Shown in pieces: positions 32,201 to 38,940 of a stretch of DNA of 38,940 nt. Position 1 is the stretch's first letter, and every line of letters begins with the position of its first letter. The DNA is taken from positions 1 to 38,940 of the forward strand of contig JAFQFS010000050.1 in NCBI GenBank assembly GCA_017398585.1, in the 5' to 3' direction. This DNA comes from Clostridia bacterium. GTDB lineage: Bacteria > Bacillota > Clostridia > Oscillospirales > CAG-272. A program made the position numbers and the translations under genes. The notes below the pieces were generated by a model. It saw nothing but the letters and a program-made list of their open reading frames with translations. It was not told where the DNA came from and ran no database searches.

Positions 32201-35200
32201 AATCTGAAGCAACGGCGATCATCAAATCTGCGGAAATCGTTGGATTAAGCGCAGATAAGGTGATTATCGGCGGAACGGAAGTGGAATTTGAAGTTGTTAC
32301 TTCCACGGATGTCACAGCACTCCGAATGAAGGACGGGGCAGGTTCATTCGTCATCAATACATGGACAACCGGATATACCGATTCCGGGGACAACCGTACA
32401 TGGACGGTAACACAGAAAGTAAACTACGCCGGCGGCAATGACGCAACCGGTGCGAAACGTATGCTTACATTCTACTCGATGATCGGTGATATCGAATATA
32501 ACACATACAATATCAGCTTCTACTGTCAGAAGGGCGATACAATCGGCACCTTCTCTGTTCTCGCGCCTAAAAACAATTCGGTACAGGATGAAGGCAAGAA
32601 TCTGCGGATCACATGGAGCAAACCGCAGAACACGGATGTGGACAGCTATATTCTTGAGGTTATTCACAACGAACAGACGGTTGTGAGAGAAGAAATTCGC
32701 GGAAAGTGCGAATATACGCTGGACGGCTCGTATCTGGTGCGCGACAACAATGCATGGAAGATTCAGATTACTGCGCGGAAGGATGCCGGACAGTGGTCGG
32801 AAAGCAGCGCATTTGCTACGTTTACGCTGAGCTGTACGCATGAAAAGAAGAATCCTTCTTCGGAACGTGTTCTTTCGTATACAAACACCGGCAATGGACA
32901 CAGAATGGAGGTTGAGATTACCTCTACCTGTGAGGGCTGCGGTCTGGAAATCGTAGAAGAGAAGCCGGAAATCCGTACGGAGGAACATAAGTTTGTCGAC
33001 CTTACAGAGGGCGGCAAGGTATGCAACTGCTGTTGGTACTTGGTCAATGATGGTACATTTACGGACACGACAGAATACATTGCCAAGGAAAAATCCTATG
33101 CTTACACGAATGTACGCAAAGATGGAACACCGTATGGCGTACAGTATGTCAACGGGAATAAAAGTTCTATTCGCACGATATTTGCGGGAGATAAGATTAC
33201 GATTATTGGAAAGTTGAATGGATGCTGTCTGGTAGAGTATCCGATCAGTGGAGGAGCTTCGGCTAGAAGCAGTGGAGGATATTGGTATGGATTTGTGAAG
33301 GAAAGTGTGTTGGATGAAAAGGAAATCAAACAAGAAAATCCCAGTGAGGGAACATCAAATATTCAACAATATGTACAAGCAATGTACGATGCGGTGCTGG
33401 CTTTAGATGAATCTGAATTGAAAGCAAAACAGATATTTGAAAATGAATATTATCTTGCTCAATATTTTTGCGACTATTGGAGTAAGGAATATGGATGGTA
33501 TGATCAACTTCAAAGGAATGGGCTTAGTGGAAAGGGAATAATTTTTAATAATATTGAACGACTTTTTAATACTGAAGCATACCTATTCGATTTAGAATAC
33601 GAATTACTACAGACTGCTATTTCTGAAATTCCTCCGAGTTTTGACAATAATAATACATTACATGATACAAAAATTAATACTCAGGATGATGTTAATAATA
33701 TCGTTGAAGTAATTTTTGAATTTGTTGACACTGCAGGGGAGATCTATGGGGAAGATTTTTCGAAATTAGGTGATGAATGTTACAAAGTGATTTCATCAAG
33801 AATATCTAAAATATCCGAGGTATTTGATGAGGGGCTAAATTGGAAATGTGTATCTAATGGTATGATTGATCAACTGGCAAAAAATGCTCGTGGCACTGTA
33901 ATTAGTGCTGTCTTTGAGGCAGTTCGAGCATATAATGCATATACTAACTTTAGAATAGCTGCTGAATTAGAATATTTTGAGGTTTTGAGAGATATATTCA
34001 TGGGCGATGAGAATATAATAAAAGTGATAGATGAACTAGAAGTAGACTATTTAAATAAGGTGACTGCATTTTCGAATTGTTTATTTGATTTTGTATTGTC
34101 TCAAACGGGCGAGGAAACTGCAAGCTATATAGTTGCTCTGGTACTTCCTGAAATTGTTGTTATAGCTAAAGCAACCGATGTTATTCTCAAAGCAATAGGA
34201 ACTGTATCGGGTTTAACAAAGAATGTTAATAGCAAAGAATTACTCGCTCTTTACGGATGGATATTGTATGATACCAGATATTCATATATATCAAAACTCA
34301 TGTCATATAATGGAAGTTATCATGATGCATGTGTAATTGAATCTTATTATCAGGTATGGCGAGGTATGCAAATTTACTATAACGGAATAGTGATAGACTA
34401 TCTCGAATCCAGCGATGAATATGATTATAGAATTGTAGGTCAACTTGAAGATGAGATTGAGCAATTAAAAAAACAAGACATTTCAAATTGGACTTTCAAT
34501 GAATGTGGTTTTCTCCAAGAAATTCCAGACACATCTTCATTAAGTGATAATTACTATATGAATATTTTATTATATGGTTATCCTTTCAAGAAAGCCAATA
34601 ATTATGATGGTGTGATTGAAAATTGGGATAAAATGACGACGTATCAAAAAATGGAGTCTAATGAGATAATCACGAATCTTGTAGAGTTCAACAAATATGA
34701 TGTAAGCCGATTATATGTGATGGAAATGATAACAAAAGATTCTTACGGCAACATCCAAGACACTTCATTTTCAATAACCAATAATCATATGATGACAGAT
34801 AGTTATTTATACGTAAATGAAATTGGGATGGGACTTCATTTTACACGATGGTATGTTCCTCATACTGCTGGAACGAGATATTCACCGTTTTATGTAACTT
34901 GTTATACGGTATTAGATAATAGACAAGTTTTAAACCTGTTGACAGGTAATACTCCTATGCGAACCGAATGGCTTTCGGTTAACAGCGAACGTTGGGATGT
35001 GTTTTGGATTTGTACATCTTTTGAGTATTCCACGTATGTTAATAAGTATATTGAATATGATATAAATGTTGAAGAATATCATAAAGGGTTGAATATACTT
35101 CTTGGAGAAAGAGCGTGTTCTAATATTCAATTTGATTTACGGCCTGAAGATATATTAACATCAATGTTTGGGTTAGGTAATATGTGGGGGAATATATATC

Positions 35201-35292
35201 CTAATTACGGGCGATATGGAGGATATGTTAAGAGGTTTGGGAAAGGAAAAGTAGTTGATACTAGTAACCTTACGTTAATTGTCTATTCATGA
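29245..35292 (+). CDS. Giant secreted BACON/Ig-like/SH3-like protein with unrecognised C-terminal third
   Basis: The ~2,015-residue protein starts at ATGATG after AAGGAG. It has a signal peptide (to about residue 35), an N-terminal beta domain, two BACON-type domains (about 138-227 and 232-322, each ending in a VTQ motif), then a run of about seven Ig/fibronectin-III-like repeats (about 331-1195) with a recurring EYGENYIISWNYDSA-type start. A Cys/His cluster follows (CTHEKK, CEGCGLE, CNCCWY; about 1197-1275), then an SH3-like segment (about 1276-1360) with GDKITIIGKLNGCCLVEY and YWYGFV. The last ~650 residues are an alpha-rich part with a hydrophobic stretch (about 1620-1655) and a Tyr/Asn-rich tail, with no family I know. 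The DNA is AT-rich at both ends and GC-richer in the middle. No LPxTG or other anchor is seen; adhesion or a secreted effector role is possible, unproven. Confidence 0.8.
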   Translation: MMNSRKNKFISGLLSFVMVMTMILEILPPIEAGAAEFSISVPKDGDTYWLEDMSQPYNILYEKYADAVQHWVTITDLSDYSDIFETITESEIVSVDRDLFEYGGEYRVTVIPLDNLGDPIGGGTFSISNEFSVHDEMYLNFSENDMQVSSESNTYYIDVETNNDDLSWTIGESVSWLTFSPDSGTGSTEVKVKVSNYDKTEDRVAYVNLQNKKYDFKYQLKVTQSGIDYTPHLEVTEDSLTFSSESGDIKTFKIKSNESWELDYPEWVTCEPDSKTITTGNTNTTTVTVTTISENTSSSANRGTIYIETDNCETEVEVTQEGSDIPEQEEHHPTITFNVSPTTVTEGEKITFFGVADGDGYKINAVSIGVAYYESEEKYYEEQNKEDPSADDAVYLREPNISVDTFDYSSIKDGSIPTGSDEPLKGELDVEGEYVPHEILMRPGVYTFTAHAYSDEYGKEFEQVSKTVRIEPDEEIQEEIQLDSFKITNTNTTVNRGSSYMLEWDAPANAPDGTTYSIFVWEYSNTTEVGSTTDTWFEIPSKCFANAEVVAITVYANADGYKQSECEETLNVTVIEDDTKTPCVTSVVPDPPAGDMNTTYTFTAYAENTDTVVFYMNSTKIATVTGSNGEFVCSYSGFRKAGTRTVFAYPVDSNGNELRTNGCFASAEITIEAEGNLENIKYITESYQNIDVNSSFELAWERPENAPEDIDISYIIYVHNDDGKVGDEFEESSESTVIPASYFAEEGRYTISVYAVADNWSQSEYSAITVYVEASVPTISGYRLSHATIPRDGSFTMKGTVDGNGDDLTEILVKAVNTSSGTSGELYSDSLNDSEFDLADIPALCPANSGLTEAGTYTISVYAKTVGATSATLLGKSSLYVSADSKITLDTPQLNGTSTLEYGENYIISWNYDSAVDYYSISVGGYSTKMTADASEGSYSIPASIFKKLSNGSSYNCTIYVQAMSKDTDNYLSSATAEKKITVAAKSEATAIIKSAEIVGLSADKVIIGGTEVEFEVVTSTDVTALRMKDGAGSFVINTWTTGYTDSGDNRTWTVTQKVNYAGGNDATGAKRMLTFYSMIGDIEYNTYNISFYCQKGDTIGTFSVLAPKNNSVQDEGKNLRITWSKPQNTDVDSYILEVIHNEQTVVREEIRGKCEYTLDGSYLVRDNNAWKIQITARKDAGQWSESSAFATFTLSCTHEKKNPSSERVLSYTNTGNGHRMEVEITSTCEGCGLEIVEEKPEIRTEEHKFVDLTEGGKVCNCCWYLVNDGTFTDTTEYIAKEKSYAYTNVRKDGTPYGVQYVNGNKSSIRTIFAGDKITIIGKLNGCCLVEYPISGGASARSSGGYWYGFVKESVLDEKEIKQENPSEGTSNIQQYVQAMYDAVLALDESELKAKQIFENEYYLAQYFCDYWSKEYGWYDQLQRNGLSGKGIIFNNIERLFNTEAYLFDLEYELLQTAISEIPPSFDNNNTLHDTKINTQDDVNNIVEVIFEFVDTAGEIYGEDFSKLGDECYKVISSRISKISEVFDEGLNWKCVSNGMIDQLAKNARGTVISAVFEAVRAYNAYTNFRIAAELEYFEVLRDIFMGDENIIKVIDELEVDYLNKVTAFSNCLFDFVLSQTGEETASYIVALVLPEIVVIAKATDVILKAIGTVSGLTKNVNSKELLALYGWILYDTRYSYISKLMSYNGSYHDACVIESYYQVWRGMQIYYNGIVIDYLESSDEYDYRIVGQLEDEIEQLKKQDISNWTFNECGFLQEIPDTSSLSDNYYMNILLYGYPFKKANNYDGVIENWDKMTTYQKMESNEIITNLVEFNKYDVSRLYVMEMITKDSYGNIQDTSFSITNNHMMTDSYLYVNEIGMGLHFTRWYVPHTAGTRYSPFYVTCYTVLDNRQVLNLLTGNTPMRTEWLSVNSERWDVFWICTSFEYSTYVNKYIEYDINVEEYHKGLNILLGERACSNIQFDLRPEDILTSMFGLGNMWGNIYPNYGRYGGYVKRFGKGKVVDTSNLTLIVYS

Positions 35293-35356
35293 AGTTTTAT
35301 GCAAACAACTAATTTAAAAACTAAAGATTTTTTCTGAATCACACAGGAGAACCAAC

Positions 35357-38300
35357 ATGAAACGACTACTATCATTTATCCTCATACTATCCCTACTATG
35401 CGTGCTTCTGACCTATCCGCTGAATGCGGAGGATAATGCCGTAATAAGCGTAACAACAATGATTGACCCCGGTTTTTCGTCCGCAGTTCCGATCGCCGAA
35501 AGCGGGAGCATTGTTGACCTTAACATCAACGGTGCATATCAGTATTACACCTTCACCCACACTGCGGAAGACAATTTTACCGCAGAGGTTGTCTCAACTT
35601 CATCCGTGAAAATCAAATACGAACTGTATGATTCCGATTTTTCCCTCATGGAGGAATTCACTGCTCCTGCCAATGACTCTTACAGCAGCGGATGGTATCC
35701 GCTGCCTCAGGGGACATACTATATCAAAGTATACCCGGCTTTCGGAAACACCGCTTCCGGAACGCTGTGTATCAATTTTGCGGCAGAGGAAACTTTATTG
35801 AAAGACCCCGGATTTGCATCAGCAGAACCGATCCTTGACGTAAAAACTTCATATAAGTTTAGTGCTGAAGGAACTTATTGTTACTTTGTTTTTAAGCCGA
35901 TGGAACAGCTTAATGTCCATTTGAGCCTTTCAAACGGTTCTCAGGGTGAATTGGCGTGGGAATTATTCGATGAGAATTATTCGCTTATATATTCCTATGT
36001 TATGCCTAAAGCAAATGGTATGTTACATACTTTGCAGGCAACCCCCGGCGTATATTATATAAGATTCTTTTCAACAGGAGATAATGCAATCAGTGGCAGT
36101 CTGAGTATCAACAATGATGTTCCTTTGGCAAATCCAAAATATATTCCTTTACAGGACTTCCAGATTGAAGAATCCTTATTGGAACTCCAGGTTGGGGATA
36201 CTTATCAGCTGACTCCTATATTTACTCCCACAGATGCAGATTACCAGACGGTTTTCTGGCAGAGTGATGACAGCAGTGTTGTAGAAGTTTCTGACAACGG
36301 AATCATTACTGCTATGAAAAAAGGAACTGCAACGATTACTGGAAATGTTACAGAGACATATGATGGTAAAGTAGCTACCTACAGCGATACAGTAAGCGTG
36401 GTAGTAGGGGATAACTTGGAATTGACTGACCCTGGTTTTGAATCGGCGGAAGAACTTCATATCAGTGGAGAAGTTATTGATTTGTCTTTTAACGGTGCAG
36501 TGAAATATTATACTTTCTTCCTGCAGGGAGATATGGATTTTGGTGCGGAACTCGTATCAACTTCTTCTTCTGCGATAAAGTTTGAATTGTATGATTCACA
36601 ATATTCTCTTGTCGATGAATATATTGTGCAGGCGAATCTCTCGTATAGTATCGGATATCATTCGTTAGAATGGGGAACATATTATGTGAAAGTGTACCCC
36701 CTGAACACTTCTGATGCTACAGGGACATTATGTATTACATCTCTGGCGATAGAACCTATAATGAAAGACTCTGGTTTTTCCTCCGCGTTTCATATCACGG
36801 ATACGGATGTTTCATATATTTTTGAGGGATTGTATGAGTACATATATTTTTCATTTGATATGACGGAAATTGGTGTTGCAGATATATATATCATGAACAC
36901 ATCTGAAGGGCATATCGAATACGAATTATATCAGGGACAGGATACGGTATTATTCCGATATGATATGAGTGAAGGGGCAAATTATACCTATTCACCTGAA
37001 CTTTCGGCAGGAAGATATTACGTAAGAGTCTATACTCCGTGGAATCATGCATTCAGCGGAAGAATCAATGTTTATTCCGATGTTCTCGGCGATGGTACTG
37101 TGCCGGATACTCCTGAAAGCGATTCTGACTCAAGTGCAAAGCTGAGAGTCTACGAACCGACTTACGAATATGTCCGTCAGTTCAAGGATAATTACGCAAC
37201 CGTTTATAATAATGGAGTCTATTCCCTCGTGGATACGCAGAACAATCAGCACTATTCTACCAATCAGGACGGGTTCGGAGATTACTCGGAAGAAATCGTT
37301 GCGATCTATGATGCGGACAAGCACGAAATCACCTTTACGCGTCTTGACGGATATTCCTTCGCTTTTATCGGTTATATCTGGGCGGGAGAATTCCTTGGCG
37401 GTAAGTGTGTCATTGTTGACGAGGACGGGAAATACGGTCTGATTGATACTTCCGGAAACTTTATTGTTGATTGTATATATGATGACATCGAGTACGATAT
37501 GTCGGATACAGTGCTGCTGTATTCCGATTCTGTGTGGACACCGTATACGATCGGGCAGGACAGTACATATTCTCTGTATTCACGTTCTGCGGTTACAGAA
37601 ATCTATAATCCTGTTCTGTCTGTGACGGGAGAACATATCATAGCTTCCGACGGAACGGCATACGGAATTCTGACAACGGATAATGTTCCTCTGACTGCGT
37701 TTGAATACGATCTGATCCATGATGCGGAAGACGGACTTTTTGTCGGTTATAGCGGAGATTACGTGTATCTGATTGAAACAGACGGTACTGTTTCTGCTAC
37801 GCTTACTGCCTACTATGTCGGAGGATATTCGGAAGGAAAACTTGCGGTATATGACGGTACAGAGTTCTTCTATGCTGATAAAAACGGAAACCGAGTTGTG
37901 GAACTTTCTGTTGAGGACGTAGTATCGGCGGAAGAGTTTCATGAGTCTCTGGCTGTAGTATGTGTTGATAACAAAGGATATACTTACATCAATACTTCCG
38001 GTGAGATTGCTGTGGATTCCTACTGGGATTATGCGGCACAGTTTGCAGAAGGATATGCACTGGTTATGAACTATATCACAGATGGCGACGGTAATATGCT
38101 GCGAAGATGGAATGTTATTGATATGGATTTCAATAATGTGCTTACATTGGAAGATGATGTATATATTGATGCCGCCGACGAACATTCCGCGGACTTTTCG
38201 AATGGCTATATACGCACTGTTGACAGAAATACCGGTTTGATGGGATTTGTTCAACTGGAGAGTGCGGCTTCAGAAAATATTACGGGCGACCTCAACGAAG

Positions 38301-38479
38301 ACGGAACAGTATCTGTGAAAGATGTACAGTATTTCCTGGCATATCTTACATCTCCGGAAGAATATCCGCTCAATGCAGCTGATGTTGACTATAATGGTGA
38401 CGGGGAAGTGAATCGTGCAGATGCTCTGTATCTGCTTCGTTATACCATTCTTCCGGAACGGTATCCATTGTCCAGGTAA
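35357..38479 (+). CDS. Secreted dockerin protein with duplicated beta-domain module and WG-like repeats
   Basis: The 1,040-residue protein has a signal peptide (to about residue 24) and GGAG before the start. Four related beta domains of about 110 residues, each opening DPGF-SA (near 36, 148, 356 and 469), look like pre-peptidase C-terminal (PPC)-type domains. A Big_2-like Ig domain (about 264-355: LLELQVGDTYQLTPIF, NGIITAMKKGTATITG) lies in the middle. After a Ser/Asp linker (about 586) comes a WG-type repeat region (about 600-970: GKYGLIDTSGNFIVDCIYDD). The C terminus is a type I dockerin (about 977-1037) with two calcium loops, DLNEDGTVSVKD and DYNGDGEVNRAD. It should be exported and dock to a cohesin scaffold. 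It sits 65 bases after the giant protein gene, probably in one transcript. Confidence 0.87.
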   Translation: MKRLLSFILILSLLCVLLTYPLNAEDNAVISVTTMIDPGFSSAVPIAESGSIVDLNINGAYQYYTFTHTAEDNFTAEVVSTSSVKIKYELYDSDFSLMEEFTAPANDSYSSGWYPLPQGTYYIKVYPAFGNTASGTLCINFAAEETLLKDPGFASAEPILDVKTSYKFSAEGTYCYFVFKPMEQLNVHLSLSNGSQGELAWELFDENYSLIYSYVMPKANGMLHTLQATPGVYYIRFFSTGDNAISGSLSINNDVPLANPKYIPLQDFQIEESLLELQVGDTYQLTPIFTPTDADYQTVFWQSDDSSVVEVSDNGIITAMKKGTATITGNVTETYDGKVATYSDTVSVVVGDNLELTDPGFESAEELHISGEVIDLSFNGAVKYYTFFLQGDMDFGAELVSTSSSAIKFELYDSQYSLVDEYIVQANLSYSIGYHSLEWGTYYVKVYPLNTSDATGTLCITSLAIEPIMKDSGFSSAFHITDTDVSYIFEGLYEYIYFSFDMTEIGVADIYIMNTSEGHIEYELYQGQDTVLFRYDMSEGANYTYSPELSAGRYYVRVYTPWNHAFSGRINVYSDVLGDGTVPDTPESDSDSSAKLRVYEPTYEYVRQFKDNYATVYNNGVYSLVDTQNNQHYSTNQDGFGDYSEEIVAIYDADKHEITFTRLDGYSFAFIGYIWAGEFLGGKCVIVDEDGKYGLIDTSGNFIVDCIYDDIEYDMSDTVLLYSDSVWTPYTIGQDSTYSLYSRSAVTEIYNPVLSVTGEHIIASDGTAYGILTTDNVPLTAFEYDLIHDAEDGLFVGYSGDYVYLIETDGTVSATLTAYYVGGYSEGKLAVYDGTEFFYADKNGNRVVELSVEDVVSAEEFHESLAVVCVDNKGYTYINTSGEIAVDSYWDYAAQFAEGYALVMNYITDGDGNMLRRWNVIDMDFNNVLTLEDDVYIDAADEHSADFSNGYIRTVDRNTGLMGFVQLESAASENITGDLNEDGTVSVKDVQYFLAYLTSPEEYPLNAADVDYNGDGEVNRADALYLLRYTILPERYPLSR

Positions 38480-38484
38480 AAGAC

Positions 38485-38513
38485 TTGCATTGGTCCGTAT
38501 AATGTGGTATAAT
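38485..38513 (+). promoter_or_regulatory. Outward-facing promoter at the right end of the element
   Basis: TTGCAT (38485-38490) and TATAAT (38508-38513) with a 17-base spacer point out through the right end. No ORF follows within the window. Confidence 0.55.
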
Positions 38514-38543
38514 ACAGATACTTAAACCAAGCTTTCCAGGCAG

Positions 38544-38578
38544 TGATAGCATTCGCCGATAGCTGTTTGATAGCAGAA
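38544..38578 (+). other. Candidate integrase arm-binding sites, right end
   Basis: TGATAGCA occurs at 38544-38551 and 38568-38575, with CGATAGCT between them at 38557-38564. The copies are spaced 13 and 11 bases apart and match the left-end motif. Confidence 0.6.
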
Positions 38579-38686
38579 AGTCATATACCCTATAGAATAC
38601 GGATACTACACATCAAACACATCAAATAAAACCAAATGAGATCAAATCGCCCATACAGAAAAGTTTAGAACCCGATTTCATTTGGC

Positions 38687-38696
38687 GAGTGGGAAT
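38687..38696 (+). other. Right attachment site (attR)
   Basis: GAGTGGGAAT repeats the last bases of guaA (23088-23097). It marks the outer edge of the element, about 110 bases beyond the arm-like repeats. Confidence 0.65.
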
Positions 38697-38715
38697 GATA
38701 CCCTAAGTTTCAAAT

Positions 38716-38773
38716 AACCCCGAAAAACGCAGAAAAACCACGATTTTATGCGATTTTTCGGGGTTTTGCTTTT
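38716..38773 (+). terminator. Terminator just outside the right end
   Basis: AACCCCGAAAAACGCA (38716-38731) pairs with TGCG-ATTTTTCGGGGTT (38749-38765), with one bulged A, and TTTTT follows shortly after. It could be the original guaA terminator, displaced by the insertion, or belong to a neighbouring element. Confidence 0.75.
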
Positions 38774-38775
38774 TC

Positions 38776-38820
38776 ACCGGCTACAAAATGGCTACATTTC
38801 CGTAGTTTTTTGTAGCCGGT
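38776..38820. repeat. GGCTACA repeats and 13-bp inverted repeat in the right flank
   Basis: ACCGGCTACAAAA (38776-38788) and TTTTGTAGCCGGT (38808-38820) are perfect inverted arms. GGCTACA recurs at 38779 and 38790, 11 bases apart. It looks like arm sites of another integrase. No gene is seen from here to the window end. Confidence 0.55.
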
Positions 38821-38940
38821 GCGTAACCGCCAAATAAATCATGACTGACCTAAGTCGGAGGAAACCTGATAAACTAAACTCCAAATAGCAGTGTACAAAA
38901 CACTCTGGCCGAGCAAATTGAACACTCGCACACCGTTCAA

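Larger units (their letters stand above)
23088..38696. mobile_element. Integrated mobilizable element at the 3' end of guaA
   Basis: The element is bounded by GAGTGGGAAT at the guaA end (23088-23097) and again at 38687-38696. The 3' end of guaA is a known target of tyrosine integrases of genomic islands. TGATAGCA repeats sit inside both ends (23,167 and 23,178; 38,544 and 38,568). Between them are repressor, excisionase-like gene, integrase, MobC-like protein, RepA-like ATPase, MobV relaxase, two small plasmid-type genes and two large secreted proteins. No type IV secretion genes are present, so it should be mobilizable rather than self-transmissible. The exact crossover inside the 10-bp repeat is not known. 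Confidence 0.8.

Noticed and set aside
1-38940. tRNA or rRNA genes
   Set aside because: None could be recognised by eye on either strand; the element's target is guaA, not a tRNA gene.

Overview
The window looks like a piece of chromosome from an uncultured gut or rumen member of the Clostridia (Oscillospiraceae/Ruminococcaceae-like). The evidence is a GC-rich core with Firmicutes-type ribosome binding sites and sigma-A promoters, a sporulation gene (spoIIE), BMP-type and family-1 solute-binding lipoproteins, a YnbB-like PLP enzyme, and a dockerin-bearing secreted protein. This is inferred from gene content; there is no rRNA or other direct taxonomic marker.

Bases 1-7,700 are nearly all on the minus strand. 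They hold a BMP-family (purine nucleoside-type) ABC importer (ATPase cut by the window edge, plus its lipoprotein), xanthine phosphoribosyltransferase (xpt), a family-1 solute-binding lipoprotein, and an MgtC-like membrane protein cotranscribed with a CPA2-type cation/proton antiporter. Bases 7,900-18,200 carry mnmG, a methionine-gamma-lyase-family PLP enzyme, a DUF2974/Mbeg1-like hydrolase, holA, a histidine phosphatase overlapping a Toprim/RNase M5-like gene, and an ABC-F ATPase with a long, structured leader. Next come spoIIE, a small lipoprotein, and a GMP synthase that has only the ATP-pyrophosphatase part (guaA). The core is littered with two families of hairpin-rich intergenic repeats; one is a roughly 220-460 bp MITE-like element present in four copies.

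From the 3' end of guaA (23,088) to about 38,696 lies an integrated mobilizable element of about 15.6 kb. It is bounded by a 10-bp repeat of the guaA end (GAGTGGGAAT) and has clusters of a TGATAGCA motif inside both ends. Its backbone is an XRE repressor divergent from an excisionase-like gene, a tyrosine integrase, a MobC-like protein, a RepA-like RecA-fold ATPase, an iteron/oriT-like intergenic region, a MobV relaxase and two small plasmid-type genes (one frameshifted). Its cargo is two large secreted proteins, both AT-richer than the core: a chimeric ~2,015-aa BACON/Ig/SH3-like protein with an unrecognised C-terminal third, and a 1,040-aa protein with a duplicated beta-domain module, WG-like repeats and a C-terminal type I dockerin. 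No conjugation (type IV secretion) genes are visible, so transfer would depend on a helper element. The last 240 bases beyond the right end hold a terminator and another set of arm-like repeats, perhaps the start of a second element stacked at the same site.
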